Below, piece after piece: positions 51,615-60,610 of a DNA stretch of 64,000 bases. The notes under the pieces were generated by a model that worked only from the letters and a program-made list of their open reading frames with translations, was not told where the DNA came from and made no database searches. The translations under genes and the position numbers were made by a program. The stretch spans positions 62,001 through 126,000 of the forward strand of contig CAZRXG010000005.1 in the NCBI GenBank assembly GCA_964603985.1, read 5' to 3'. This stretch comes from CAZRXG01 sp964603985. GTDB lineage: Bacteria; Chloroflexota; Anaerolineae; Aggregatilineales; UBA3940. Numbering within the stretch: position 1 is the first letter of the stretch; each line of letters starts with the position of its first letter.

Positions 51615-52214
51615 ATGGCAAGCATTACAGCACTCAAGGGAAGAGTTGTCCACGATCCGCCTGTGGCGAAGAAGCTCTTCAACAACGCGGCGGCAGCGTG
51701 GCTCTGGCTGCCCTTCCGCCTGTGGCTGGGCTACAAGTGGATCGACGCGTCGCTGCACAAGGTCGGCAGCCCAGCCTGGGTAGGGGGCGGCGAGGCACTC
51801 AAGGGCTTCTGGCTGTCCGCGATCAGCATCCCCGAAGCGGGCCGCCCGCCCATCGCCTTTGACTGGTACCGTTCTTTCATCCAGTTTCTGCTGGATACGC
51901 AGTCCTACACCTGGTTCGGCAAGCTGGTGGCCTACGGCGAGATGCTGGTCGGCATTGCCCTGATCCTGGGTGCGTTCACCGGCATCGCGGCCTTCTTTGG
52001 CGCGTTCATGAACTTCAACTTCATGATGGCAGGCTCGGCCAGCATCAACCCGGTGCTGTTCGTCATCGCCATCGGCCTGATACTCGGCTGGAAGGTGTCC
52101 GGCCTGATCGGCGCGGACTACTTCCTGCTGCCCTGGCTGGGCACGCCCTGGGAAAGGGAGCCGAGAGAAAAGGTCGGTCTGATCGAGGAACCATCCCCGG
52201 CCGGGGCCGACTAG
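51615..52214 (+). CDS. DoxX-family membrane protein
   Basis: 199 residues from ATG 51615, GAGGAGGGG upstream. Four TM helices typical of DoxX: WLWLPFRLWLGYKWIDASLHK near residue 30, LVAYGEMLVGIALILGAFTG near 110, an AFFGAFMNFNFMMAGSASIN segment and PVLFVIAIGLILGWKVSGL. DoxX proteins are membrane subunits linked to thiosulfate:quinone oxidoreduction or oxidative-stress complexes; many have unknown roles. It is a single gene with its own promoter and terminator. Confidence 0.9.
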   Translation: MASITALKGRVVHDPPVAKKLFNNAAAAWLWLPFRLWLGYKWIDASLHKVGSPAWVGGGEALKGFWLSAISIPEAGRPPIAFDWYRSFIQFLLDTQSYTWFGKLVAYGEMLVGIALILGAFTGIAAFFGAFMNFNFMMAGSASINPVLFVIAIGLILGWKVSGLIGADYFLLPWLGTPWEREPREKVGLIEEPSPAGAD

Positions 52215-52249
52215 GGACGCCTGAATCGCAACCTGTAAGGCAAAAGCAG

Positions 52250-52282
52250 CAGGGCGGTGGGGTAATCCACCGCCCTGTTTTT
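52250..52282 (+). terminator. rho-independent terminator of the DoxX gene
   Basis: CAGGGCGGTGG, loop GGTAAT, CCACCGCCCTG, then TTTTT. It also faces the convergent synthase gene. Confidence 0.9.
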
Positions 52283-52304
52283 GTGACCGGTTTGTGCGCC
52301 GGGC

Positions 52305-53300
52305 CTACCGGGCGCTCAACTCCTCGTAATACTGATCCAGCCAGTGATTCGACCAACCCCACACGCGCGTGTCGGCGATGATCTGGCGCACCTCGTCGCG
52401 TGTCATCTTGGCCTCGTCGGCCAGCACCTCACGGTTGCGGCGGCTGATAGCCAGCGTGCGCGCCGCGAAGAACAGCGGCCACATGCAGGCCAGCCGCAGG
52501 CCGTGGTAGCGGCGGGGGATCATCTTGACGTAGCGCAGCCCAAGCCGCAGGTGACGCTCGGCCTTGTCGGCCAGCATATCGACCACCTCCAGCGCCGCTT
52601 CGAGGTTCTCCGGCTTGAACAGGTCAGGCGGCCTGATGCCCACCTCGGTGCAGAAGCTCTGTGGGACGTAGACCCAGCCGCGTTCGTAATCCTTGTGCAG
52701 GCCGCGAATCACGTTGACGGTTTGCAGCGCCAGCCCGAACTCGCGGGCGAGGGGCATCAACTGGTCTTTGAGCTGGTTGATCGGGCGGGCGTACCAGCCG
52801 AAGATGTGCGTCAGCATGTGCCCGACGCGCCCGGCGACCTCGAACATGTAGTCGTCGAGATCGTCTTCATCGCGCACGACTGGCCCGCGTGCCTGCCAGC
52901 GTGCCATGCCAATCGAGGTCTCGCGCACCTCGTGGCGGATGTACGCCTGCACCTCGCGCGGGAGCTTCTCCAGGTGCTGCAGGAGCGCGCCTGCCTGGCG
53001 GGCGACAATCGCCTCCGGGTCGTCGGGGTCGAGGTCGGCCAGGTGCGCCTTCAAGTCCTGCGAGCTGACCTCGCCGTCCAGCACACGCACCCACATGTTG
53101 AGCAGCTCCACCTTGCGCTCAGGCGTCATGACCTCGTTGTCTTCCAGGTAGTCCGAGACGCGGAACATCAGGTAGGCGAGCGTGATGACCTCGCGCAGCA
53201 GGCGGGGGAGGCGCTCAATTGAGAGGGCAAACGTGCGGCTGACCGACCGCAGCATGGTCTGAAAGTCGGGCGAGGTGACATCGAGTTTACGTGCTTTCAC
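52305..53300 (-). CDS. squalene/phytoene synthase-family protein
   Basis: 331 residues from GTG 53300, whose GTGA overlaps the stop of the upstream flavoprotein gene. Trans-isoprenyl diphosphate synthase (head-to-head) features: SRTFALSIERLP, the first Asp-rich motif SDYLED at about 50 and the second as NVIRGLHKDYERGWVYVP at about 200. The usual NxxRDxxED reads NVIRGLHKD, so the first Asp of motif 2 is Gly. The family condenses two prenyl diphosphates to squalene or phytoene. With the coupled reductase-like gene it probably makes or modifies a C30-C40 isoprenoid; the altered motif leaves the exact reaction open. Confidence 0.85.
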   Translation of the reverse strand: MKARKLDVTSPDFQTMLRSVSRTFALSIERLPRLLREVITLAYLMFRVSDYLEDNEVMTPERKVELLNMWVRVLDGEVSSQDLKAHLADLDPDDPEAIVARQAGALLQHLEKLPREVQAYIRHEVRETSIGMARWQARGPVVRDEDDLDDYMFEVAGRVGHMLTHIFGWYARPINQLKDQLMPLAREFGLALQTVNVIRGLHKDYERGWVYVPQSFCTEVGIRPPDLFKPENLEAALEVVDMLADKAERHLRLGLRYVKMIPRRYHGLRLACMWPLFFAARTLAISRRNREVLADEAKMTRDEVRQIIADTRVWGWSNHWLDQYYEELSAR

Positions 53301-54568
53301 TTGCCTGGTCCCTTGTGTGCGTCGAAGATCTGCCTGATCTGCTGCCACACCCACTGCGGCGAGATGGGCATGAAGAACTGCAGGATGAACAACGGGTGAA
53401 ACACCTTCAGCGGTGGATCGTATCCCTGTGCAATCTTTATAACAGTCCTGGTCAAAAAACGATACTGTTTCATCAGCAGCAGCACATAGTCAAAGAAAAC
53501 CGGCGTGACCAGGATTTCACGCAGGATGCGCAGACCGGCGAAACGCGGCAGGTACCTGGCACGCAGTCTGCGCTGGTAGGTGCCATGTGCCCTGCGCCCG
53601 GCACGGATGTCGGCGTGGACGGTCTCGGCAGCCAGCAGACCGCTCTCAATCGCCAGGTCGATCCCCTCGCCGGTCACGGGGTTGACCAGCCCCGCCGACT
53701 CGCCGACCAGCACCCAATTCGCACCGGCCACGCGCTGCGTCGAGAAGTCGGCGCGCAGGGGATAGCCCTTGACCGGCCCCACGCGCCGGGCACCTTCCAG
53801 CATGCCCGACCGGGTGCGCCGCGCGACGAACTCGTCGAGCAGCGCGTTGGTCGGCCTATCGCGCATCGCCCAGAACGTGGGCTTGAAGCCGACGCCGACG
53901 TTGGCCGTCCCGTTGCCGGTGGGGAAGATCCAGCCGTAGCCGGGCAGCAGGTCCAGGTCGAAGAAAAACTCGTAGCTGTTGGTGACGCTGTGCACGTTCT
54001 CGAAGTACGCGCGTGAGGCCCTGATCAGGTGGGGCCGGTGGCGCAGCAGACCCGCCCGCCGCAGCAAACCCATGTTGGCCCCCACCGCGATGATCACGTG
54101 CCGCGCCCGGAACTCGACCGGCCCATCCGGGCTGGTGCCCTGCACGGCGGTGATCCGCCCGTCCTCGCGGTCGAGCGCCTCGACGCGCACGCCGCCCATG
54201 TAAGCGGCCCCGCCCTCGATGGCGTGCCGCCGCAGGATGTCGTCAAGGTGGAAGCGCGGCAGCGTGAGCGCGTAGGTGCCCGGCCCCATGTGGTCGGCGA
54301 AGCGCATGCGCGCCGAGAGGCCGAACGGCCCGGCGATGCGGACGTTGTCGATGCGCGTCGCGCCTGCCGTCTCTATGCGGGGGAGCACGCCCATCCGGCG
54401 CAGCGCGCCGACGGCCATCGGCGTCAGGCCGTCCCCGCAGGTTTTATCGCGCGGGAACTCGGCCCAATCGACCATCAGCACGTCGTGGCCCGCCCCGGCC
54501 AGCGCCCAGGCGGCGGCGGTCCCACCCGGGCCGGCGCCGATGACCAATACTTCGGGGTCGTGTGACAA
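53297..54568 (-). CDS. geranylgeranyl reductase-family flavoprotein
   Basis: 423 residues. FAD dinucleotide motif VLVIGAGPGGTAAAWALAGAG at the N-terminus, DKTCGDGLTPMAV (family CGxG motif) at about 42, YGWIFPTGNGTANVGVG at about 210 and the second flavin motif WVLVGESAGLVNPVTGEGI at about 285. Such enzymes saturate prenyl chains of lipids, chlorophyll or quinones, or oxidise related substrates. The stop overlaps the start of the synthase gene by four bases. A C-terminal hydrophobic stretch (FHPLFILQFFMPIS) suggests membrane association. Confidence 0.88.
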   Translation of the reverse strand: MSHDPEVLVIGAGPGGTAAAWALAGAGHDVLMVDWAEFPRDKTCGDGLTPMAVGALRRMGVLPRIETAGATRIDNVRIAGPFGLSARMRFADHMGPGTYALTLPRFHLDDILRRHAIEGGAAYMGGVRVEALDREDGRITAVQGTSPDGPVEFRARHVIIAVGANMGLLRRAGLLRHRPHLIRASRAYFENVHSVTNSYEFFFDLDLLPGYGWIFPTGNGTANVGVGFKPTFWAMRDRPTNALLDEFVARRTRSGMLEGARRVGPVKGYPLRADFSTQRVAGANWVLVGESAGLVNPVTGEGIDLAIESGLLAAETVHADIRAGRRAHGTYQRRLRARYLPRFAGLRILREILVTPVFFDYVLLLMKQYRFLTRTVIKIAQGYDPPLKVFHPLFILQFFMPISPQWVWQQIRQIFDAHKGPGK

Positions 54569-54773
54569 GAAAGCCTGTCCTCCTGAGATGATGAATTGTT
54601 GAATGCCCGGTCGGGCGCGGACGCTGTCCAGTATAGTCCAATCACCGCGAGAGGCAACCCGGTTGGCGACTAGCTGTTAGCGGTTGGCGGTTAGCTGCGC
54701 TCCCCCGGCGAGTGGCCTGGGCGGCCTATCGCAGGCGGATCGGGTGGCGATCTTACAGGTCGACTCTGAAAAC
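54569..54773. other. intergenic region with an AACCGCC-type repeat
   Basis: 205 bases with no gene. It holds the upstream region of the flavoprotein gene (weak purine-rich ribosome site) and the inverted copy of the heptad repeat at 54669-54697. Confidence 0.5.
54669..54697. repeat. heptad repeat, inverted copy of site 2
   Basis: On the minus strand CAGCTAACCGCCAACCGCT then AACAGCTAG. The 19-mer is shared with 51401-51419. Confidence 0.6.
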
Positions 54774-55262
54774 CTAGCTATACTCAAACTCGGTCTCGCC
54801 AGAGGTAGACCACACGTGAAAGTCAACGATATGTAGACCGGGGCGTAGAGCTCCCTTCCAGCAGATCTCATCGTAGGGAGGGCCATAGCCAATTTTGCCT
54901 TGGGGACTCTCTACAGTGATAGTCTCATCGATGGTGAGATGACCAAGACTGTCATCGGGGATTCCCCTGCCATCGATGGATAAAGAGAAGTTCTCAATTC
55001 TACGTATTGCATCACCCGGTTCCAACAAAGGTTCAACGTTAACTCCTACGCACACATCAGATCGCAGAGAATACTTGATGGCCGAGCTTGGTGCCGGTAA
55101 CACCTTGACCACTGCCACAGGGATAGGTTGTGGTTGCTGAAAAAGGGCTGTTATCCGCTCGTCAGGTGCTTTAGCAGATGTGATAGCCAAAATCACCATG
55201 GCGCACACTAAAACACCGGCCAGGGTGATTGCAAGCAGAAGTGTGTCTTTTCTTTCGGCCAT
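54774..55262 (-). CDS. membrane-anchored small protein, unknown
   Basis: 162 residues from ATG 55262 (a Met five codons earlier is possible; no strong SD). One TM helix (LLLAITLAGVLVCAMVILAI) and a ~125-residue external domain with two Cys (RSDVCVGVNVEP and YDEICWKGALRPGLH) that may pair. The phrase GALRPGLHIVDFHVWS followed by a terminal beta strand suggests an all-beta fold. Lower GC than the flanking isoprenoid genes. Unknown family. Confidence 0.6.
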   Translation of the reverse strand: MAERKDTLLLAITLAGVLVCAMVILAITSAKAPDERITALFQQPQPIPVAVVKVLPAPSSAIKYSLRSDVCVGVNVEPLLEPGDAIRRIENFSLSIDGRGIPDDSLGHLTIDETITVESPQGKIGYGPPYDEICWKGALRPGLHIVDFHVWSTSGETEFEYS

Positions 55263-55350
55263 TTGTCTTTTCAGCACAATCTATTCAGAGTGTGACATTG
55301 ATTCTCGACGCTCTGATCTACGGATAGACAGTTGAGAACACCCTTTACAC

Positions 55351-56673
55351 TTAACTGCCCGTCTGTAGATCAGTTTCTTCTACAATGATGGGGGTGGGTT
55401 CTTTCACCATTCCCTCTACCAGGCCAGTACCGATCCCCCCATAAGTGCTCCTCCCCCAGGCCCACACCGTTCCATTCCTGTCAAGCGCCATTATTACCCC
55501 ACCATTAGCAACGGCATGAACCACGCCATCCAGGTCGATTTTTCGTCCTGTATAGCGATCCTCAGGCAGCCATGGTGTAAGCGTTGGGGGCGTGGCTTGA
55601 TAGACGGCATCCGACCACGCCCGGCCCCAGGCCCAAAGTGTGCGATCCTCCGCCACTCCCAACATCAAGGCAACATTGCTTCCGGCAATCTGAATAATTG
55701 GCGGGATGCCCGTGACAGGATAAAAATCGTCCCCGTCCCACACTGTCTCAGGTACGGTTTCCGGTGTGTGTATGCCATCGCCAAGTATACGCCCAGGGCT
55801 TTCCCAGGCGGTTACGCTCCCGTCTGTATGCAGGATGTGCAAACCATCTCCACCGGCCACCTGCTGTACATTCTGCATACGGCCAACCTGAAGGGGACTG
55901 GGTATGATAATTTTTATGGCCCCTCCCTTGTCCGTTGTAAAGCCCCAGAACCAGAGCGTGCCGTCGCTGCGAACGGCAAACGCCTGACTCTGGAAGAATG
56001 TGATGCACACAATATCGTCCAGCGGAACCCGGACAAAACGCTCGGTTTTAGTCAGTTCTCCGATCCCTAACTCACCGTGGTGTCCATCGCCCCAGGCCCA
56101 AACGGTGCCATCCTCTCGGAGTACCAGCATTGTCCGGTCATGTGCCGTAACAACCTGCCGAACCCCGTCAATACCGGAAAAGATCGTGTTTCTTTCAGCA
56201 TGATACCAGGGCCTCACATCATGCAAACGCCCACCATTGTCGATAAACAGGCTAAGAAAACCGTTGGCGTAGATACTCCTGATCTCCTGAACATCCGGCA
56301 GGAGCACGGGAAGCACCTGAACCGCTTCGTCGTCTTTTGACAACCCCAGATGCGACGCCTTTCCCCAGCCATAGACACGGCCATCTTCGCGCAGAGCATG
56401 ACCATGAAACGAACCCCTGGCAAGCGATGTGATAGGCGAATCTGTGATGACCGGCCCGACCGCAGGCGTTGCGGTCGGGGTGAGTGTTGGGACGGGTGCA
56501 CCGGTAGGCAGCGGCGTGGGTATCGGCGTAAAGAAGCGTGGGCCGGGTGTCGCCGTTGGTGAGGCTGTTACACTCGATAACTCGGCTCTCTTCCGGGGAG
56601 AACATGCCACCAGCATCGAGCTCGTCAACAACAGTCTTAAAAATGCGCGTCTGTTCACAGTTTTTGCTGCCAT
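55351..56673 (-). CDS. RCC1-like beta-propeller lipoprotein
   Basis: 440 residues from ATG 56673, the Met just before the signal (NRRAFLRLLLTSSMLVAC, lipobox VAC at about 25); the frame continues upstream to 56802 without signal-like sequence. After a Thr/Pro linker come about seven RCC1-type repeats: LREDGRVYGWGKASHLG, LREDGTVWAWGDGHHGELG, VRSDGTLWFWG, HTDGSVTAWES, AEDRTLWAWGRAW, LDRNGTVWAWGRSTYGGIG. Bacterial RCC1 propellers usually mediate binding. The NRRAFLRLL start could also be read as Tat-like. Confidence 0.85.
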   Translation of the reverse strand: MAAKTVNRRAFLRLLLTSSMLVACSPRKRAELSSVTASPTATPGPRFFTPIPTPLPTGAPVPTLTPTATPAVGPVITDSPITSLARGSFHGHALREDGRVYGWGKASHLGLSKDDEAVQVLPVLLPDVQEIRSIYANGFLSLFIDNGGRLHDVRPWYHAERNTIFSGIDGVRQVVTAHDRTMLVLREDGTVWAWGDGHHGELGIGELTKTERFVRVPLDDIVCITFFQSQAFAVRSDGTLWFWGFTTDKGGAIKIIIPSPLQVGRMQNVQQVAGGDGLHILHTDGSVTAWESPGRILGDGIHTPETVPETVWDGDDFYPVTGIPPIIQIAGSNVALMLGVAEDRTLWAWGRAWSDAVYQATPPTLTPWLPEDRYTGRKIDLDGVVHAVANGGVIMALDRNGTVWAWGRSTYGGIGTGLVEGMVKEPTPIIVEETDLQTGS

Positions 56674-56883
56674 TCGTTTGACCTGGAAGAAATGCCCCAC
56701 ACCCGGATCATAATGCCGGTTGCGTAGATATACCACCCGGTTGTCATTGGGGAGTACGATTGTCTCCCGCGTTGCAGGCCCGGCCCCACCCTTTGCGATC
56801 ACCCCTCAACGCGGATATACTGACCTCGTACTGATGCCAGCGCCGACCCCACGAATCGCACGTCAGACCCGTAGGAGATAGCC

Positions 56884-58020
56884 ATGTCCCTGGATGAACG
56901 GTGGGAACGCTACACGATCAACCGCCACTTTCCGGCGGGCGAGTACGTCTTTCGCGAGGGGGACCCAAGCGACGCGATGTACGTCGTCAAGTCGGGGCTG
57001 GTGGCGATCACCAAGGAGCCTCCCGGTGCCGACCCGCTGGTGTTCAGCTATCGCGGGGCGGGCGAGCTGATCGGCGAGGTCAGCCTGATCGCCGATTCGC
57101 CGCGCACGGCTTCGATAGTCGCCGCCGAGGACTCGGTGCTGCTGGAGATCTCCAGCACCGACTTCTGGCACATCATGGGCACCGACAAGGACTTCCAGCA
57201 TACGGTGATGACCACACTCATCGGGCGCCTGCTGTCCGCTGACGAGAGCCGCATCAAGGCGGCGGCGTGGGAGCGCGAGATCCTGGACCGCTTCGCGGCG
57301 CTGTCGACCGAGCACGAGCGTATGGCCGAGGTGATGCAGTTGCGCCGCGAGACGATTGACTTCATCGTCCACGACCTGCGCAACCCGATCGGGCTGGCGC
57401 AGACGGCGCTGGAGCTGATCCGGATGGATGCCGACTTCGACGCCGAAAGCGATACCGCCCGCTTCGTGACGCTGGCGCTGGGCGGCCTACAGCGCATGCT
57501 CAACCTGGTCAACGCGCTGCTGGACGTGGAGCGGCTGGGCGAGGGCAAGGATACGCTGGTGCTGGAAGAGGTCAGCGTGGCCGGGCTGATCAGAGGGATC
57601 GTCGAGCAGCAGCAGCCCTTCGCCGCGGCGACCGACGTTTGCCTGTCGGCGGCGCCTTACGCTTTGCTGCCCGCGGCCCAGATCGACCGGGAGCGCATCG
57701 AGCGGGTGATATTCAACCTGATCGACAACGCACTGAAGTTCACCCCGCCGGGCGGAGAGGTGACGGTCAGCGCCGGGCAGCAGGGCGACAAGCTGGTGAT
57801 CGCCGTCAACGACACCGGCAAGGGCATCCCTGCCGACCAGCGCGCGCGGGTGTTTGACCGCTTCGTGCAGACCGAGGAGGGCCGCAAGGCAAGCGGCTTC
57901 GGGCTGGGGCTGGCCTTCTGCCGGTCGGCGGTCACGGCGCACGGCGGAGAGATCTGGGCGGAAGAGGGTGAGGGCGGCAAAGGGACTCGGATCGTCTTCA
58001 CGCTGCCGGTGAAGCACTGA
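56884..58020 (+). CDS. cNMP-binding-domain sensor histidine kinase
   Basis: 378 residues from ATG 56884 with GTAGGAG upstream. Residues about 10-125 are a cyclic-nucleotide-binding (Crp-type) domain (FPAGEYVFREGDPSDAMYVV, GELIGEVSLIADSPRTASIV). A coiled linker leads to the H-box DFIVHDLRNPIG (His about 162), then the ATPase with LIDNALKFTPPGG (N box), VNDTGKGIPAD (G1) and GFGLGLAFC (G2). No TM helix, so a cytoplasmic sensor. The Crp-type domain has GE-SL-but PRTASIVA in place of the R-[ST]-AA cyclic-nucleotide motif, so the ligand may differ from cAMP. No receiver gene is adjacent, but REC proteins lie 1.4 kb downstream. Confidence 0.88.
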   Translation: MSLDERWERYTINRHFPAGEYVFREGDPSDAMYVVKSGLVAITKEPPGADPLVFSYRGAGELIGEVSLIADSPRTASIVAAEDSVLLEISSTDFWHIMGTDKDFQHTVMTTLIGRLLSADESRIKAAAWEREILDRFAALSTEHERMAEVMQLRRETIDFIVHDLRNPIGLAQTALELIRMDADFDAESDTARFVTLALGGLQRMLNLVNALLDVERLGEGKDTLVLEEVSVAGLIRGIVEQQQPFAAATDVCLSAAPYALLPAAQIDRERIERVIFNLIDNALKFTPPGGEVTVSAGQQGDKLVIAVNDTGKGIPADQRARVFDRFVQTEEGRKASGFGLGLAFCRSAVTAHGGEIWAEEGEGGKGTRIVFTLPVKH

Positions 58021-58066
58021 CGCGCCCTTCGCCCCTCTAACAGGCGCGGAGACCCCCGGGATATTC

Positions 58067-59308
58067 ATGAACGTAGCTGCCCAAAAGCGCCGCATCAAAC
58101 AGGCATTGTGCGCGCTAGTTTGCGCGCTTGCGCTGCTTGTGATGGCGCTGGCCGGACTTGAGACCGCCCGGCCTGCTTATGCCTTCTACAACCTGCCGCT
58201 GCTGTACTGGCCGGTCGACGATCCGCACCGCCAGATTCTGTCCTACCCCGACACGGAGTGGACGTGGGAGCTCCTGGGGCTGAATCCCGGCTATACCTGT
58301 CCGTCCTACTACCGCCGCGAGCGGGATGACTCGCGCGAGGTTTGGCGCGATCCCAGCCTCCCCGAAGAGCAGGACTGGCAGCAGGCCAGCCTGGGCAACC
58401 CCAGTGTGGCCTGCTACCGTCACCACCAGGGTACCGACATCGCCGTGCCGCCGCTGGCTCCGGTTTACGCCGCCGCCGATGGGGTCGTGCTCCAGGCCGT
58501 AACCCGCCGCGACAACAAGGGCGACGACGGCTTCGTCGAGATCGACCACCAGCGAGAGTTCGGGGGGGTGCTCTACACCTGGCGCGCCCGCTACGTCCAC
58601 CTGCGGAACGCGTTCCCGGTCACCGGGGGGACGGTGCAGGCCGGGCAGTTGCTCGGCTACGTCGCCTACCGGGGGACGAACACCCACCTTCACTTCGAGA
58701 TGGAGAGCCTGTGGGAGTGCACCGAGGACTGCACGGTCAACCCCTGGGGGCCGACCAGCCTGTGGATCGACTTCGACGACGACGGCATGCCCGACCCGGC
58801 CAGCGACGCGCTCCCCCGCCCCACCAAGAACGCCAACCTAGTGCGCAACGGAGGCTTCGAGGCGGGGATCGAGAGCTGGCTACTCTCCGAGGGGCTGTTG
58901 TGGGAGATCGAGGGGGGCGCGCTGGACATCGCCCGGCGGGAGGGCGACGCGGGCTGGGCGTCGGTCGAACAGTACCTTGCCTACGCCATTGGGGAGAACG
59001 CCCCCATCGAGATCAGCCTGCGCATGAGCAATACCAGCCCGGCGACCAAGTACGTCGGCGTGAGCGCCCGCGCGGTTGATACCTGGATCGGGTACGTGGG
59101 CTGCGCGTTTGTGCTGCCGCCCGACTCGCCGGTGGGGACGTACACCGTGCACGGACGGACGGGCGGCGCGTGGTCGAACGCGATCCTGGTGGTGAGCGTC
59201 AACCCGTCCGACGGCGTGCCGGGTGTGAGGGTTGACGACGTGGCGCTGCGGGTGGTAGCGGGCGGCGGGCTGGTCGAGACGGGATGCACGAGCGAGGTGC
59301 CGCCATAA
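58067..59308 (+). CDS. secreted M23 (LytM-type) peptidase with C-terminal binding domain
   Basis: 413 residues. Sec signal (ALCALVCALALLVMALAGL, cleavage after PAYA). M23 zinc motifs HHQGTDIAVP (H-x3-D, about 124-129) and HLHFE (about 208-212). The M23 domain is preceded by a Cys-bearing extension (TCPSYYRRERDD). The C-terminal part (from ANLVRNGGFEAGIESWLL) is a CBM-like beta-sandwich of the NGGFE-SW class. M23 enzymes cut peptidoglycan cross-links or are inactive scaffolds; the metal residues here are complete. The SD is weak (CCCGGGATATTC before ATG). Transcription with the upstream kinase is possible (46-base gap). Confidence 0.88.
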   Translation: MNVAAQKRRIKQALCALVCALALLVMALAGLETARPAYAFYNLPLLYWPVDDPHRQILSYPDTEWTWELLGLNPGYTCPSYYRRERDDSREVWRDPSLPEEQDWQQASLGNPSVACYRHHQGTDIAVPPLAPVYAAADGVVLQAVTRRDNKGDDGFVEIDHQREFGGVLYTWRARYVHLRNAFPVTGGTVQAGQLLGYVAYRGTNTHLHFEMESLWECTEDCTVNPWGPTSLWIDFDDDGMPDPASDALPRPTKNANLVRNGGFEAGIESWLLSEGLLWEIEGGALDIARREGDAGWASVEQYLAYAIGENAPIEISLRMSNTSPATKYVGVSARAVDTWIGYVGCAFVLPPDSPVGTYTVHGRTGGAWSNAILVVSVNPSDGVPGVRVDDVALRVVAGGGLVETGCTSEVPP

Positions 59309-59355
59309 ACGCGATGGGCACCGAATGCCGCACACCGTTACCGCGCCGCCTTTGT

Positions 59356-59951
59356 CCACCGGTACGTGCTTATTGTGATATGCTGTAAGTAGAAGCCGGT
59401 TGGTTGGGGAGGGACGGACGATGGCGCACAAGCCGGTCAGATGTCCAAAGTGCGGGAACCAGAACGACGCATCCGCCAAGACCTGTGCAAACTGCGGTAT
59501 TGACCTCGAATGGGCGCTTGAGTACTGGAGCCAATACGTGTCGGGGCCGGAGGAGGGGTATCCCCCGCTGATCCTGGTCTCCGACGACGCGCCCGGGGCG
59601 ATGGTGTTGACTGGCATGATACTCGAACGGGCAGGCTACCGGGTTACCGCTATGATCCCCCCCGCAGTCCGGTACTATGGTGACGGACATGAGGTGCTCG
59701 AACTGGCCGGGCATCTGCTTCCTGACCTGATCACAACGGACTTTATGAAGCCGGGCATGAGGGGCGACGAGATGATCGCCCGTCTCAGGTCTAACCCCGT
59801 CCTGCGAGACATCCCCGTGATGGTGATATCCTCAGGTTGCACGGACGACAGAATCAAGACGGCGATGGAAGCGGGTGCGACGCGGTATCTTTGTAAGCCC
59901 TTCCTCCCCCACGAGTTGGTCTCGGCCGTAGCGTCTATCCTGGATGGCTAG
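59356..59951 (+). repeat. duplicated zinc-ribbon/REC unit, copy 1
   Basis: Upstream sequence (TCCACCGG, GCTTATTGTGATATGCTG) through the whole gene is repeated at 60016-60610, offset about 661 bases. Confidence 0.85.
59421..59951 (+). CDS. zinc-ribbon plus receiver-domain protein
   Basis: 176 residues from ATG 59421, with GGGAGGGA upstream. A double-CxxC zinc ribbon (CPKCG, then TCANCG by residue 25) is joined by a ~20-residue linker to a CheY-like receiver. The acidic pocket is SDD at about 55, the phospho-acceptor Asp is in ITTDFMKPGM at about 106, Ser in VISSG at about 133, and the conserved Lys in LCKPF at about 155. It could be the output of the cNMP-binding kinase upstream. No DNA-binding domain; the zinc ribbon may mediate protein contact. 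Confidence 0.85.
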   Translation: MAHKPVRCPKCGNQNDASAKTCANCGIDLEWALEYWSQYVSGPEEGYPPLILVSDDAPGAMVLTGMILERAGYRVTAMIPPAVRYYGDGHEVLELAGHLLPDLITTDFMKPGMRGDEMIARLRSNPVLRDIPVMVISSGCTDDRIKTAMEAGATRYLCKPFLPHELVSAVASILDG

Positions 59952-60015
59952 CGCGACTGGCGCGGCTGGCGCTCGTTTTTGGCAAGTTGTTGATCAGGCC
60001 CCCACCCACCTTCGT

Positions 60016-60610
60016 CCACCGGCGCGTGCTTATTGTGATATGCTGTAAGTCAGAAGCCGGTTGGTTGGGGAGGGACGGACGATGGCGCGCAAGCCGGTCG
60101 AGTGTCCAAAGTGCGGAAACCAGAACGACGCATCCGCCAAGACCTGTGCAAACTGCGGTATCGACCTCAAATGGGCGCTTGAGCACTGGAGCCAATACGT
60201 GTCGGGGCCGGAGGAGGGGCATCCCCCGCTGATTCTGGTTTCCGACGACGACCCCGTGACGATGGAGCTTTTGGGCATGATGCTTGAGGGGGCAGGCTAC
60301 CGGGTTACCGCTATGATCCCCCCCGCAGTCCCGTACTATGGTGGAGACGGACATGAGGTGCTCGAACTGGCTGAGCATCTGCTGCCCGACCTGATCACAA
60401 CGGACTTTGCGAAGCCGGGCATGAGGGGCGACGAGATGATTGCCCGTCTCAGGTCTAACCCCGTCCTGCGAGACATCCCTGTGGTGGTGATATCCGCAGG
60501 CTGCATGGATGACAGGTTCGGCGCGGCAATGGAAGCGGGTGCGACGTGGTACCTTTGTAAGCCCTGCCACCCCCACGACCTGGTCTTGGCTGTAGCATCT
60601 ATCCTGAATG
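60016..60610 (+). repeat. duplicated zinc-ribbon/REC unit, copy 2
   Basis: Second copy of the 59356-59951 unit, extended at its 3' end by a second receiver-like domain. Confidence 0.85.
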
